A stretch of DNA of 64,000 bases from Streptomyces sp. P3 (GTDB lineage: Bacteria; Actinomycetota; Actinomycetes; Streptomycetales; Streptomycetaceae), in assembly GCA_016893485.2 (NCBI GenBank), contig JAFEKX020000001.1, forward strand, positions 5,783,501-5,847,500. Reading direction: 5' to 3'. Shown one piece after another: positions 18,784 through 28,517 of this stretch. The stretch's first letter is position 1; each line of letters opens with the position of its first letter. A program made the translations under genes and the position numbers. The notes beneath the pieces are model-generated. The model was not told the DNA's origin. It was given only the letters and a program-made list of their open reading frames with translations, and did no database searches.

Positions 18784-20019
18784 TCAGGGCGTCGCGCGCA
18801 GCCCCCGTACCCCGGAGCCAGCAGCGCTCCGAGCGTGGCCAGGACGATCAGGGACGCGCAGCCCGCGAGGGTGTGGCCCAGGCCGACGGTCGCCGCGAGC
18901 GGGCCCGCGATGAGCAGGCCCAGCGGGGCGAAGGCCAGGGAGCCGAAGCCGTCGTAGGAGCTGACGCGGGAGAGGGACTCCTCGGGGATCTCGCGGTGGA
19001 TGGTGGTGGCCCACAGGACGCCGAAGACGTCGTTGGAGATCCCGGCGGTGAACATCGCGACGGCGATCAGCCAGACCGGGGCGCGGACGGCGAGGAGGGC
19101 GATCGGGACGGCCGCGGGGAAGGTGGCGAGGACGGCCACCAGGATCGGGCGGCGGACCCGGACCCGGGCGGCCAGGCCCGCGCCGGCGATCGTGCCGAGG
19201 GCCTGCGCGGCCACGATGACCGACCAGGCACGGGCACCGCCGAGGTAGCGCTCGGCGGTCAGCGGGCCGAGGACTCCTACGTTCGCGTTGAGCGCCGCGA
19301 TCACGATCGACCACTGGGCGACCACGGCCCACAGCCACTGGCGGAAGCGAACTCCCGCCAGCCCTCCCGGAGATCGGCCCAGCCGGTGGATTTCCTGGGC
19401 GGCCGTACGGCGACCGGGAGGCGGACGGTGAGGGCCGCGCTGACGACGAAGGACGCGGCGTTCAGCGCGAGCGCCCAGCCCGCTCCCACCACGGCCACCG
19501 TCACCCCCGACAGCGCGAGGCCCAGCAGCCGGGCGCTGTTGGTGCACCACCCGCAGCAGACCGTTGGCCTGCTGGAGGCGTTCGCCGGGGACGATCAGGG
19601 GCACGATGCCGTCCATCGCCGGCAGGAACAGGGCCGAGGCCGTGCCCGCCGCGACCGCCAGCACACATCGCGGGCAGCGGCGCGTGCCCGGACAGCACCA
19701 GCGCGGCCAGGCCCGTGTACGCCACCGCGCCCATCAGTTCCGCGAGCGCCATCAGCCGGGCGCGTGACATGCGGTCCGCGATGACCCCGCCCGCCAGGAT
19801 GAACATCAGCTGCGGCAGGGCCTGGCAGGCCAGCACGAGCGAGAGCCGGCCTGGGCTCGCTCCGGGGAGGGCGAGGACCGCGAAGGCGAGGGCGACGGCG
19901 GCGAAGCCGTTGCCCAGCACGGACACGGTCCGCGCGCTCGCGAGCAGTACGAACGCGGGCTCACGCCACAGTGACGTCGGTCCCGGACGCTCGGCGGTGG
20001 TGGCTGGAGTGGATGTCAC
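18784..20019 (-). CDS. Major facilitator superfamily transporter, four frame breaks
   Basis: About 411 residues with 12 predicted helices. The N terminus (GTG 20019) reads WREPAFVLLASARTVSVLGNGFAAVALAFAVL, followed by the MFS loop ADRMSRARLMALAELMGA. The middle piece has LPAMDGIVPLIVPGERLQQANGLL and the next VGAGWALALNAASFVVSAALTVRLPV. The C-terminal half has RQWLWAVVAQWSIVIAALNANVGVLGPL through GLRATP at 18784. Frame changes near 19665, 19550, 19345 and 18805. The DHA3-like sequence suggests a drug or metabolite exporter; the substrate is unknown. It is convergent with galK. Confidence 0.82.
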
Positions 20020-20122
20020 GGCCAGGGACTTTAGAGGACCCGCGTCGGCCTGCGGCGACCGATTCCGACGCGCGGTGGGAACCGGCCAATTCGCCGACCG
20101 GAGTCACCGGTTCACAGCGATC

Positions 20123-20590
20123 TCACAGCTGTCCCCGCCTCAGGTTCTTGGTGAGGGTGTACTCGGTGATCCCCGGCGGATAGTCCGGGATCACGCTCAC
20201 CACCTCGTATCCCCGCTTCTGGTAGAACCCCGGCGCCTGGAAGTCCCAGGTCTCCAGGCGGGACGCCCCGCAGCCGCGCTCCTCGCGGGCGATCCGCTCC
20301 GCCTCGTCGAGCAGCCGCGAGCCGAGCCCGGTGCCGCGGTGCCGGTCGTCGATCCACAGGTACGTCACATGCAGCCAGTCCGCCCAGCTGTACCCGACCA
20401 GTCCGCCCGCGAGATCACCGACGGCGTCCAACGCCCAGACATGGAGCGGTACTTCACGTTCGCGAGGGGTGCCGCGCAGCGCGCGCAGCACCGGCGACGC
20501 GGCCGTGTTGGTTTCGAGCAGCCGGGCGCGGAGCAGATCGCGTCGCTCTCTGTCGACTTCCGTCTCAATACGAAACATGCGGCTCACCAT
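20123..20590 (-). CDS. GNAT family N-acetyltransferase
   Basis: 155 residues, unbroken. GNAT motif A is seen in VTYLWIDDRHRGTGLGSRLLDEAERIARE (RGTGLG acetyl-CoA loop), followed by ASRLETWDFQAPGFYQKRGYEVV, the usual motif B with APGFYxKxGY. The final strand is ITEYTLTKNL. ATG 20590 is the longest start; ATG 20578 (MFRIETEVDRE) gives a more typical length. It lies between the MFS gene and the LuxR-type regulator. The substrate cannot be predicted. Confidence 0.85.
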   Translation of the reverse strand: MVSRMFRIETEVDRERRDLLRARLLETNTAASPVLRALRGTPREREVPLHVWALDAVGDLAGGLVGYSWADWLHVTYLWIDDRHRGTGLGSRLLDEAERIAREERGCGASRLETWDFQAPGFYQKRGYEVVSVIPDYPPGITEYTLTKNLRRGQL

Positions 20591-20851
20591 AAACGTGCCG
20601 GACAGTCAGTTCTGCAAATTGGGTTCCGCTACCGCGCCCCGGCCGTACGCTGTGAGCAGCACCGGTGGGGGCCGGTGTCGTTCAGGGGGCGAGACAAGTC
20701 GGGTACGACGCCCGATGTGGGGGTAGCAGTGTCTGCACGGCGGCGGCCGTGCGACGCGGACCGCTCCCGGGCGTCGTACCCGCAACCATCGCTTCGTCTC
20801 CCGACGATGAGGTATCCCCTGCTCCACCAGGAGCCTGGGGAAGGGGGTTTC

Positions 20852-21618
20852 GTGGTTCGCATCCGAGTCCTGGTCGTCGACGACCATCGCATCTTCGCCG
20901 AATCGCTCGCGGCGGCACTGGCGGCCGAGCCCGATGTGGACGTCTCCGCGGCCGGCAGCGGTCCCGCCGCGCTGCGCTGCATGGAGCGCGCGTCCGCCGA
21001 GGGCCGCAGATTCGACGTCCTGCTCGTGGACGCCGATCTGGGCGGCAATGTCCCGGGCGTCCGGCCCGCCGTCCCTGTTCAGGCGGGCAACGAGGACGGG
21101 CTGGTGGACGGGATCTCCCTGGTCGCCGGGGTCCGTTCGGCCCAGCCGAGCGTGCGGATGGTCGTGCTGGCCGAGAAGGACGATCCGCGCCGCGCCGCGC
21201 TGGCCCTGCAGGCCGGGGCCTCCGGCTGGGTCGCCAAGGACTGTTCGCTGTCCAGGCTTTTAACCGTCATACGAGGTGTCCTGCGCGACGAGACACATCT
21301 GCCGCCGGCTCTACTGACCGGCGTCCTGCGGGAGTTGACGGCCGCGCGCAAGCACCGCACCGAGAGCGAGCGCCTGGTGGAGTCGCTGACCCCGCGGGAG
21401 CGCGAGGTGTTGCGCTGCATGGTGGCCGGCCTGGGGCGCAAGGCGGTCGCCGAGCGACTGTTCCTCTCCCGCACACGGTCCGGACGCATATGCAAAACGT
21501 GCTCGGCAAGTTGGGCGTCCACTCCACCCTCGCGGCGGTCGCGCTGGCGAGGCGTGCCGGGGTCGGTCCCGTGGACCTAGCCGGGGATGTTGTCGAACGG
21601 GGCGGTCAACTGGCGTAG
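20852..21618 (+). CDS. LuxR-type response regulator with extended receiver loop, one frame break
   Basis: GTG 20852, preceded by GAAGGGGGT, starts VRIRVLVVDDHRIFAESLAAAL. The phospho-acceptor site is present (FDVLLVDADLGG), followed by an unusually long Pro/Gly insertion before DGISLVAGVRSAQPSVRMVVLAEKDD. The receiver ends GASGWVAKDCS with the conserved Lys. The output domain LTPREREVLRCMVAGLGRKAVAERLFLS continues after a break near 21472 into HTVRTHMQNVLGKLGVHSTLAAVALARRAG. About 255 residues. The 3' end overlaps tamR, convergent, by some 40 bases. No partner kinase is adjacent. Confidence 0.87.
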
Positions 21619-22073
21619 CAGGCCCGCCAGTTCGCCCCGCTGGGCGCGGGAGAGTTCCGCGAGGATCGCGCGCTCCTGCGCCAGCAGTCCGGCCAGGGCC
21701 TGGTCCGCGCGGTCCTGGCCCTCGTCCGTGAGGCGGACCAGCACGCCCCGGCGGTCGCTGGGGTCGGGGAGCCGCTCCACGAGACCCTTCTGCGCGAGCC
21801 GGTCGATACGGTTCGTCATCGTGCCGGACGTCACCAGGGTCTGCGTCAGCAGCTGGCCGGGGAGAGCTGGTAGGGGCTGCCCGCGCGCCTCAGCGCCGTC
21901 AGCACGTCGAACTCCCAGGGCTCCAGGCTGTGCTCGGCGAACGCCAGCCGCCTGGCCCGGTCCAGATGCCGGGCCAGCCTGCTCACCCGGCTGAGCACTT
22001 CGAGTGGCTCCACGTCGAGGTCGGGGCGCTCCCGGCGCCACGCTGCGACAAGCCGATCGACCTCGTCCTCCAT
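21577..22073 (-). CDS. tamR: MarR family regulator TamR, one frame break
   Basis: About 165 residues with the MarR winged helix: HSLEPWEFDVLTALRRAGSPYQLSPGQLL, then, after a break near 21862, TLVTSGTMTNRIDRLAQKGLVERLPDPSDRRGVLVRLTDEG with the DxR wing. In S. coelicolor a MarR protein divergent from the trans-aconitate methyltransferase gene, named TamR, represses tam and aconitase genes and responds to citrate-type ligands. Gene order, orientation and the operator-like palindromes here match that system. ATG 22073. Confidence 0.85.
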
Positions 22074-22109
22074 GACGATCAGTGTAGTGGTTGTGTCGAC
22101 ATGAAGTCT

Positions 22110-22151
22110 CTTGATATCAAGCCTCTTGGTCAGAAGTCTCTTGACATCAAG
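22110..22151. promoter_or_regulatory. Three operator-like sites at exact 15-bp spacing between tamR and tam
   Basis: CTTGATATCAAG (22110-22121, perfect palindrome), CTTGGTCAGAAG (22125-22136, degenerate) and CTTGACATCAAG (22140-22151, one mismatch) are separated by three-base spacers, giving a 15-bp period. The first and third share a longer AGTCTCTTGAYATCAAG context 30 bp apart. They lie just upstream of the tam start and are the obvious TamR binding sites. Confidence 0.8.
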
Positions 22152-22177
22152 ATATGTGGGCGGGGAAGGTGGAGGAC

Positions 22178-22980
22178 ATGACGACTTGGGACCCCGCTCA
22201 GTACCTGCGCCACGCCGGCCACCGCGCCCGTCCGTTCGCGGACCTGCTCGCCCGCGTCGGCGACCTCCCCGCCGCCGCGCCCCGCATCGCCGACCTCGGC
22301 TGCGGCCCCGGCACCGTGACCACCGTCCTCGCCGACCGCTGGCCCACCGCGCACATCACCGGCTACGACAACTCGCCCGAGATGCTCGCCAGGACCGAGG
22401 CCTACGCCGGTCCCACCCCCGGCGGCGGCCGCCTCGACTTCGCCCACGCGGACGCGACGGAGTGGACACCGGCCCAGACGTACGACCTGATCGTGTCGAA
22501 CGCGGCGCTCCAGTGGGTGCCGGGTCACCTGGACCGGTTCGGCGACTGGGTCACCGCGCTGGCCCCCGGCGGCACCTTCGCCTTCCAGGTCCCGGACAAC
22601 ATCGACGCCCCCTGCACGCCCTGATGCGCGAACTGGCCGGCACCGCCCGCTGGAAGCCCCGCCTGGGCGAGGTCCTGCGCCGCGAGGACTCCGTCCACGC
22701 CCCCGGCGTCTACCTCGACCACCTGGCCCGCCTCGGCTGCACCCCAGACATCTGGCAGACGACGTACCAGCACATCCTCCCCGGCGAGGACCCGGTCCTC
22801 GACTGGGTCAAGGGCACGGGCCTGCGCCCGGTCCTGACGGCCCTGGCTGACGACCCCGAGGCACGGGACGCCTTCGTCGCCGAGTACCGCGACCTGCTCC
22901 GCGAGGCGTACCCGACGAAGACCTACGGCACGGTCCTCCCGTTCCGGCGGCTCTTCGCGGTGGCCCGCAAGGAGGTGTGA
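22178..22980 (+). CDS. tam: Trans-aconitate 2-methyltransferase, one frame break
   Basis: Tam methylates trans-aconitate, an inhibitor formed from cis-aconitate, with S-adenosylmethionine. ATG 22178 (with GGTGGAGG upstream) gives TTWDPAQYLRHAGHRARPFADLLARV. AdoMet motif I is IADLGCGPGTVTTVLADRWP, then GYDNSPEML, and VSNAALQWVPGHL. A break near 22606 (GCCCCCTGC) separates VPDNIDAP from LHALMRELAG. The C-terminal block with DIWQTTYQHILPGEDPVLDWVKGTGLRP and EYRDLLREAYP is the family signature. About 267 residues. Divergent from tamR and followed after three bases by a VOC gene. Confidence 0.92.
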
Positions 22981-22983
22981 GGG

Positions 22984-23370
22984 ATGCTCGCGGCCGTGGA
23001 CCACGTACAGCTGGCGGCCCCGCCGGGCTCCGAGGACGCGCTGCGGCGGTACTACGTCGACGTCCTCGGGATGACCGAGCTCCCGAAGCCGCCCGTGCTG
23101 GCCGCGCGGGGCGGGTGCTGGTTCGCGGCCGGGGCGGTGCAGCTGCACCTGGGCATCGAGGACGCCCCCGCCGAAGGCGGAACATGTCACTGTCGCCCGG
23201 CGAAGAAGGCGCATCCCGGGCTCCGCGTGACCGGTATCGAGGCGTACGCGGCGCGGCTGAAGTCCCTTGGGGCGTCCGTCACTTGGGACCACGACCTGCC
23301 GGGGCACCGGCGTTTCTACTCCGAGGATCCGGTGGGGAACCGGCTGGAGTTCCTGGAGCCGGCGGGCTGA
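22984..23370 (+). CDS. Glyoxalase/bleomycin-resistance (VOC) family protein
   Basis: 128 residues, unbroken, with the beta-alpha-beta-beta-beta repeat: VDHVQLAAPPGSEDALRRYYVDVLGMTEL, then GGCWFAAGAVQLHLGIE, and DLPGHRRFYSEDPVGNRLEFLEP at the end with the metal-ligand Glu. Between LHLGIED and RPAKKAHPGLRV there are about ten unusual residues (APAEGGTCHC) encoded by a small hairpin, which looks inserted. It starts three bases after tam and is probably co-transcribed. The substrate is unknown. Confidence 0.83.
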   Translation: MLAAVDHVQLAAPPGSEDALRRYYVDVLGMTELPKPPVLAARGGCWFAAGAVQLHLGIEDAPAEGGTCHCRPAKKAHPGLRVTGIEAYAARLKSLGASVTWDHDLPGHRRFYSEDPVGNRLEFLEPAG

Positions 23371-23452
23371 GCCGTGTTTGCCCGTCGGTATCGCGGCTAC
23401 CCGGTCGGTGGCACCGAGTTCCTAGTTCCGAACCGACCGGGAGTGATGAACC

Positions 23453-23626
23453 GTGGCAAAGGACGAGAAGGCCAAGGCCAAGAAGGAACAGGCCAAGGGC
23501 AAGGCCAAGGAGACCGTGGGCCGTGCCGTGGGAAACGAGACCATGAAGGCCAAGGGCCAGACCGAGAAGTCCAAGGGAGACGCTCGGGAGGCCAAGGAGA
23601 AGGCGAAGGACGCATTCAAGCGCTGA
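23453..23626 (+). CDS. CsbD-like stress protein
   Basis: A 57-residue, highly charged helical protein from GTG 23453: MAKDEKAKAKKEQAKGKAKE, then TVGRAVGNETMKAKGQTEKS and ending AKDAFKR. The pattern KGKxKExxGxxxGN...KGxxxxxKG...A is that of the CsbD family, general-stress proteins of unknown biochemical role, usually driven by SigB-type sigma factors in actinobacteria. It is below a 60-residue cut-off and easily missed. A terminator follows at 23643. Confidence 0.87.
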   Translation: MAKDEKAKAKKEQAKGKAKETVGRAVGNETMKAKGQTEKSKGDAREAKEKAKDAFKR

Positions 23627-23642
23627 CGCACCGGAAGCGGTG

Positions 23643-23672
23643 AGGGGGCCCTGCCGGACGGCAGAGGCCCCT
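23643..23672. terminator. Terminator after the CsbD gene
   Basis: AGGGGGCCCTGCC, loop GGAC, GGCAGAGGCCCCT with a one-base bulge, followed by CTTGCTTTG. Confidence 0.8.
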
Positions 23673-23738
23673 CTTGCTTTGTGCCCCTCTTGCTTGTGCA
23701 CCACTTGCTTTGTGCACCACGGGTTTTGGTGCGCCACG
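23666..23738. repeat. Short tandem repeats TTGCTTTGTGC(A/C)CC between convergent genes
   Basis: The unit TTGCTTTGTG plus a CCCCTC or CACCAC tail occurs three times in about 50 bases, followed by two GGGTTTTGGTGCGCCAC-like pieces. It is AT-richer than the surroundings and lies between CsbD and the end of the TetR gene. Confidence 0.5.
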
Positions 23739-23741
23739 GGT

Positions 23742-24416
23742 TCAGCTCTTGCGGTGCCCTATCAACCGCGGCTTCGCCTCCAGCCCGTCCAGCCCGTGCC
23801 AGGCCAGGTTCACCAGATGCGCGGCGACCTCGGCCTTCTTCGGGCGGCGGACGTCCAGCCACCACTGGCCGGTGAGGGCGACCATGCCGACGAGGGCCTG
23901 GGCGTAGAGCGGGGCCAGCTTCGCGTCGAAGCCCCGGCTCTTGAACTCGCGGCCCAGGATGTCCTCGACCTGCGTCGCGATGTCCGAGATCAGGGAAGCG
24001 AAGGAACCGGTGGACTGGGGATGGGGAGTCACGGACCAGGATGCGGAAGCCGTCCGTGTACTCCTCGATGTAGTCGAGGAGGGCGAAGGCCGCCTGTTCG
24101 CACAGTTCGCGGGGGTGGCCCGCCGTCAGCGAGCTGGTCACCATGTCCAGCAGGCGGCGCATCTCGCGGTCCACCACCACCGCGTACAGCCCCTCCTTGC
24201 CGCCGAAGTGCTCGTAGACCACCGGCTTGAGACCCCGGCCTTCGCCGCGATCTCCTCCACCGACGTGGCCTCGAAGCCCTTCGTCGCGAAGAGCGTGCGA
24301 CCGACCTCGAGCAACTGCGCCCGGCGTTCCGCTCCCGTCATCCGGGTGCGGCGCGCGCGTCGGGGCTTCTCGTTGCTCGGGGTACTGCTGGGATCGGTCG
24401 CCACGGCGTCAATCAT
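23742..24416 (-). CDS. TetR family regulator co-transcribed with the desaturase, two frame breaks
   Basis: About 225 residues. The helix-turn-helix is MTGAERRAQLLEVGRTLFATKGFEATSVEEIAAKAGVS, then, after a break near 24228, KPVVYEHFGGKEGLYAVVVDREM. The ligand domain continues EEYTDGFRILVRDSP to a second frame change near 24026 and TGSFASLISDIATQVEDILGREFKSRGF. It ends GLEAKPRLIGHRKS. Its ATG (24416) overlaps the desaturase TGA by four bases (ATGA), so it is translated after the desaturase from one mRNA. It probably regulates that operon through the palindromes at 25512-25541. Confidence 0.85.
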
Positions 24417-25428
24417 GCCGCCTCCGCCGACTCCTTCCGGGGCTGAGTGCCGTCGGTACCGGAGATACGGCGCGAATCGATACGCGAGCGTGACGGCCAG
24501 CGCACGTCATAGGCCCAGCCGAGCTGCTCGCACCAGCGGATGATCCGGGCCGAGGAATCCAGCTGGCCGCGCATCACACCGTGCCGCGCGGAGGTCGGGT
24601 CGGCGTGGTGCAGGTTGTGCCAGGACTCGCCGCAGGACAGGATCGCCAGCCACCACACGTTGCCCGAGCGGTCCGGGACTTGAAGGGGCGCTTGCCGACC
24701 GCGTGGCAGATCGAGTTGATCGACCAGGTCACGTGGTGCAGCAGCGCGACCCGCACCAGCGAGCCCCAGAAGAAGCCGGTGAACGCGCCCCACCAGGACA
24801 TCGTCGCCAGTCCGCCGATCAGCGGCGGCAGCGCGAGCGACAGCATCGTCCAGTAGATGAAGTGGCGGGAGATCGTCCGGATCGTCCTGTCCTTGATCAG
24901 GTCGGGCGCGTACTTGTCCTGCGGGGTGCGCTCCTCGTCGAACATCCACGCGATGTGCGCCCACCACAGACCCTTGATCAGGGCCGGCACGGTCTCGCCG
25001 TAGCGCCACGGCGAATGCGGGTCGCCGTCGGCGTCGGAGAACTTGTGGTGCTTGCGGTGGTCGGCGACCCAGCGCACCAGCGGACCCTCGACGGCCATCG
25101 ACCCGGCGATGGCGATGGCGATCCGCAGCGGGCGCTTCGCCTTGAACGAGCCGTGCGTGAAGTACCGGTGGTAGCCGATCGTCACGCCGTGGCAGCCGAG
25201 GTAGTAGAAGAACACGAGCAGGCCGAGGTCCAGCCAGCTCACCCCGCCCCAGCTCCAGGCCAGCGGCACCGCCGCGAGCAGGGCGAGGAACGGGACGGTG
25301 ATGAAGAGGAGCAGTGTGAGCTGTTCCAGCGACCCCTTCTTCTCGCCGCCCAGCGTGGCGGCGGGCAGCGGAGTGCCGTCGTCGTTCGCCCGCGGGGCGT
25401 CGTCGATCACATCGGAGCTCGTGGTCAT
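24413..25428 (-). CDS. Membrane acyl-CoA/acyl-lipid fatty acid desaturase (delta-9 type), one frame break
   Basis: About 338 residues with the three histidine boxes of di-iron membrane desaturases: GYHRYFTH, RKHHKFSD (shown as HRKHH) and, after a break near 24680, GESWHNLHHADP. Membrane helices flank them (LTLLLFITVPFLALLAAVPLAW, LDLGLLVFFYYLGCHGVTI, WTMLSLALPPLIGGLATM). The enzyme introduces a double bond into saturated acyl chains and so controls membrane fluidity. ATG 25428. The TetR gene follows with ATGA overlap. The gene is divergent from ppc across about 307 bases that carry the candidate operator. Confidence 0.92.
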
Positions 25429-25511
25429 GGGCGTCCCCTGTGGGGTTCGGAGGTGGAGGCGGAGCGTCGGACGGCGGGAGCCGGGCAGTGGCAGTTCAGC
25501 ATGGACATCCC

Positions 25512-25541
25512 TACGGTTCCGTAACCTACGGCGACGTAAGT
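25512..25541. promoter_or_regulatory. Two abutting palindromes upstream of the desaturase-TetR operon
   Basis: TACGGTTCCGTA (25512-25523) is followed at once by ACCTACGGCGACGTAAGT (25524-25541), whose seven-base arms match with one mismatch. They lie 84-113 bases before the desaturase start. I propose them as the operator of the co-transcribed TetR protein. The remainder of 25429-25735 shows no gene. Confidence 0.5.
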
Positions 25542-25735
25542 ATGGCAGCGCGTCGACCGGTGGACGAAGCCCGTGAGACCGCGCGTCAGAGTGGACACCT
25601 ATCCTTGGTGTCGGTCGGACAGCGCGGTCCGCTCTGTTTTCTTCCCGGATGTCCGTCCCGTATGCGGCAGTCGCCGTGGGGCCGCCCTCCGGGTTCCCTC
25701 CAGACGAGCTTCAAACACTGCAAGGAGCCGCACCT

Positions 25736-28485
25736 GTGAGCAGTGCCGACGACCAGGCCACCACGACCAACAACGAACTGCGCGCCGACATCCGACGCCT
25801 GGGCGACCTGCTCGGCGAGACCCTCGTCCGCCAGGAGGGCCCCGAGCTGCTCGAACTGGTCGAGAAGGTCCGCCGCCTCACCCGGGAGGACGGCGAGGCC
25901 GCCGCCGAGCTGCTGCGCGGCACCGAACTGGAGACCGCCGCCAAGCTGGTCCGCGCCTTCTCCACCTACTTCCACCTGGCCAACGTCACCGAGCAGGTGC
26001 ACCGCGGCCGTGAGCTGCGCGCCCGCCGTGCCGCCGAGGGCGGTCTCCTCGCCCGGACGGCCGACCGCCTCAAGGACGCCGACCCCGACCACCTGCGCGA
26101 GACGGTCAAGAACCTGAACGTGCGGCCGGTCTTCACCGCGCACCCCACCGAGGCCGCGCGCCGGTCGGTCCTCAACAAGCTCCGGCGCATCGCCGCGCTG
26201 CTGGAGACCCCGGTCATCGAGTCCGACCGCCGTCGCTACGACACCCGACTGGCCGAGAACATCGACCTGGTGTGGCAGACCGACGAGCTGCGCGTCGTAC
26301 GCCCGGAGCCCGCCGACGAAGCACGCAACGCCATCTACTACCTCGACGAGCTGCACGCGGGCGCCGTGGGAGACGTCCTCGAGGACCTCACGGCCGAGCT
26401 GGAGCGCGTCGGCGTCAAGCTGCCCGACGACACCCGCCCGCTCACCTTCGGCACCTGGATCGGCGGCGACCGGGACGGCAACCCGAACGTCACGCCCCAG
26501 GTCACCTGGGACGTCCTGATCCTCCAGCACGAGCACGGCATCAACGACGCCCTGGAGACGATCGACGAGCTGCGCGGCTTCCTCTCCAACTCCATCCGCT
26601 ACACGGGCGCGACGGAGGAGCTGCTGGAGTCCCTCCAAGCGGACCTGGAGCGGCTGCCCGAGATCAGCCCCCGCTACAAGCGCCTCAACGCCGAGGAGCC
26701 GTACCGCCTCAAGGCCACCTGCATCCGGCAGAAGCTGGAGAACACCAAGAGCCGGCTGGCCAAGGGCACCCGCACGAGGACGGCCGCGACTATCTCGGCA
26801 CCGCCGAGCTGCTGCGCGACCTCACCCTGATCCAGGCCTCCCTGCGCGCCCACCGCGGCGGCCTCTTCGCCGACGGCCGCATGGACCGTACGATCCGCAC
26901 GCTCGGCGCGTTCGGCCTCCAGCTCGCCACCATGGACGTACGCGAGCACGCGGACGCCCACCACCACGCGCTGGGCCAGCTCTTCGACCGGCTCGGCGAG
27001 GAGTCCTGGCGGTACTCCGACATGCCCCGCGAGTACCGCGCGAAGCTGCTCGCCAAGGAGCTGCGGTCCAGGAGGCCGCTGGCCCCCACCCCGGCGCCCG
27101 TCGACGCGGCCGGCGAGAAGACCCTCGGTGTCTTCGAGACCGTCAAGAAGGCGCTCGCGGTGTTCGGGCCGGAGGTCATCGAGTCGTACATCATCTCGAT
27201 GTGCCAGGGCGCCGACGACGTGTTCGCCGCCGCCGTGCTCGCCCGCGAGGCCGGGCTCGTCGATCTGCACGCCGGGTGGGCGAAGGTCGGCATCGTCCCG
27301 CTGCTGGAGACCACGGACGAGCTGAAGGCCGCCGACACCATCCTCGAGGACATGCTCTCCGACCCGTCCTACCGGCGCCTCGTCGCGCTGCGCGGGGACG
27401 TCCAGGAGGTCATGCTCGGCTACTCCGACTCGTCGAAGTTCGGCGGCATCACCACCTCGCAGTGGGAGATCCACCGGGCGCAGCGCCGCCTGCGTGACGT
27501 GGCCCATCGCTACGGCGTCCGGCTCCGCCTGTTCCACGGCCGCGGCGGAACGGTCGGCCGCGGTGGCGGTCCCTCGCACGACGCGATCCTCGCCCAGCCC
27601 TGGGGCACCCTGGAGGGCGAGATCAAGGTGACCGAGCAGGGCGAGGTCATCTCCGACAAGTACCTCGTGCCGTCACTGGCCCGCGAGAACCTCGAACTGA
27701 CCGTCGCGGCAACGCTCCAGGCGTCCGCCCTGCACACCTCGCCCCGCCAGTCCGACGAGGCGCTGGCCCGCTGGGACGCGGCGATGGACGTGGTGAGCGA
27801 CGCCGCCCACTCCGCCTACCGCAGGCTGGTCGAGGACCCGGACCTCCCGACGTACTTCCTCGCCTCCACACCGGTGGACCAGCTCGCCGAACTGCACCTG
27901 GGCTCGCGGCCCTCCCGCCGCCCCGGCTCGGGCGTCTCGCTCGACGGACTGCGCGCCATCCCGTGGGTGTTCGGCTGGACCCAGTCCCGGCAGATCGTGC
28001 CCGGCTGGTTCGGCGTGGGCTCCGGCCTGAAGGCGCTGCGCGAGGCGGGCCTGACCGCGACATTGGGCGGAGAGGGCGTGCTCGACGAGATGCACGAGCA
28101 GTGGCACTTCTTCCGCAACTTCCTCTCGAACGTCGAGATGACCCTCGCGAAGACGGACCTGCGGATCGCCCAGCACTACGTCGACACCCTCGTCCCCGAC
28201 CACCTCAAGCACGTGTTCGACACCATCCGTGCCGAGCACGATTTGACCGTCGCCGAGGTGCTCCGCATCACCGGCGAGGCCGAACTCCTCGACGCCACCC
28301 CGGTGTTGAAGCAGACGTTCGCCATCCGCGACGCCTACCTCGACCCGATCTCCTACCTCCAGGTCGCCCTGCTGAAGCGCCAGCGCGACGAGGCGGCGGC
28401 GGGCGCGGACCCCGACCCGCTGCTCAGCCGCGCCCTGCTCCTCACGGTGAACGGCGTGGCGGCGGGCCTGCGCAACACCGGCTGA
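25736..28485 (+). CDS. ppc: Phosphoenolpyruvate carboxylase, one frame break
   Basis: PEPC carboxylates phosphoenolpyruvate to oxaloacetate to refill the citric acid cycle. GTG 25736 with CAAGGAG upstream gives MSSADDQATTTNNELRADIRRLGDLLGETL. Motifs: RPVFTAHPTEAARRSVL with the active-site His, FGTWIGGDRDGNPNVT, and after a break near 26770, DVREHADAHHHALGQLF. Then IISMCQGADDVFAAAVLAREAG, MLGYSDSSKFGGITTSQWEIH, LFHGRGGTVGRGGGPSHDAILAQP (shortened), and FGWTQSRQIVPGW. It ends VNGVAAGLRNTG with the conserved C-terminal NTG. About 916 residues. Confidence 0.96.
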
Positions 28486-28517
28486 CCGAGGAGAGTGCGG
28501 CGGCGTTCAGGTGCTGG

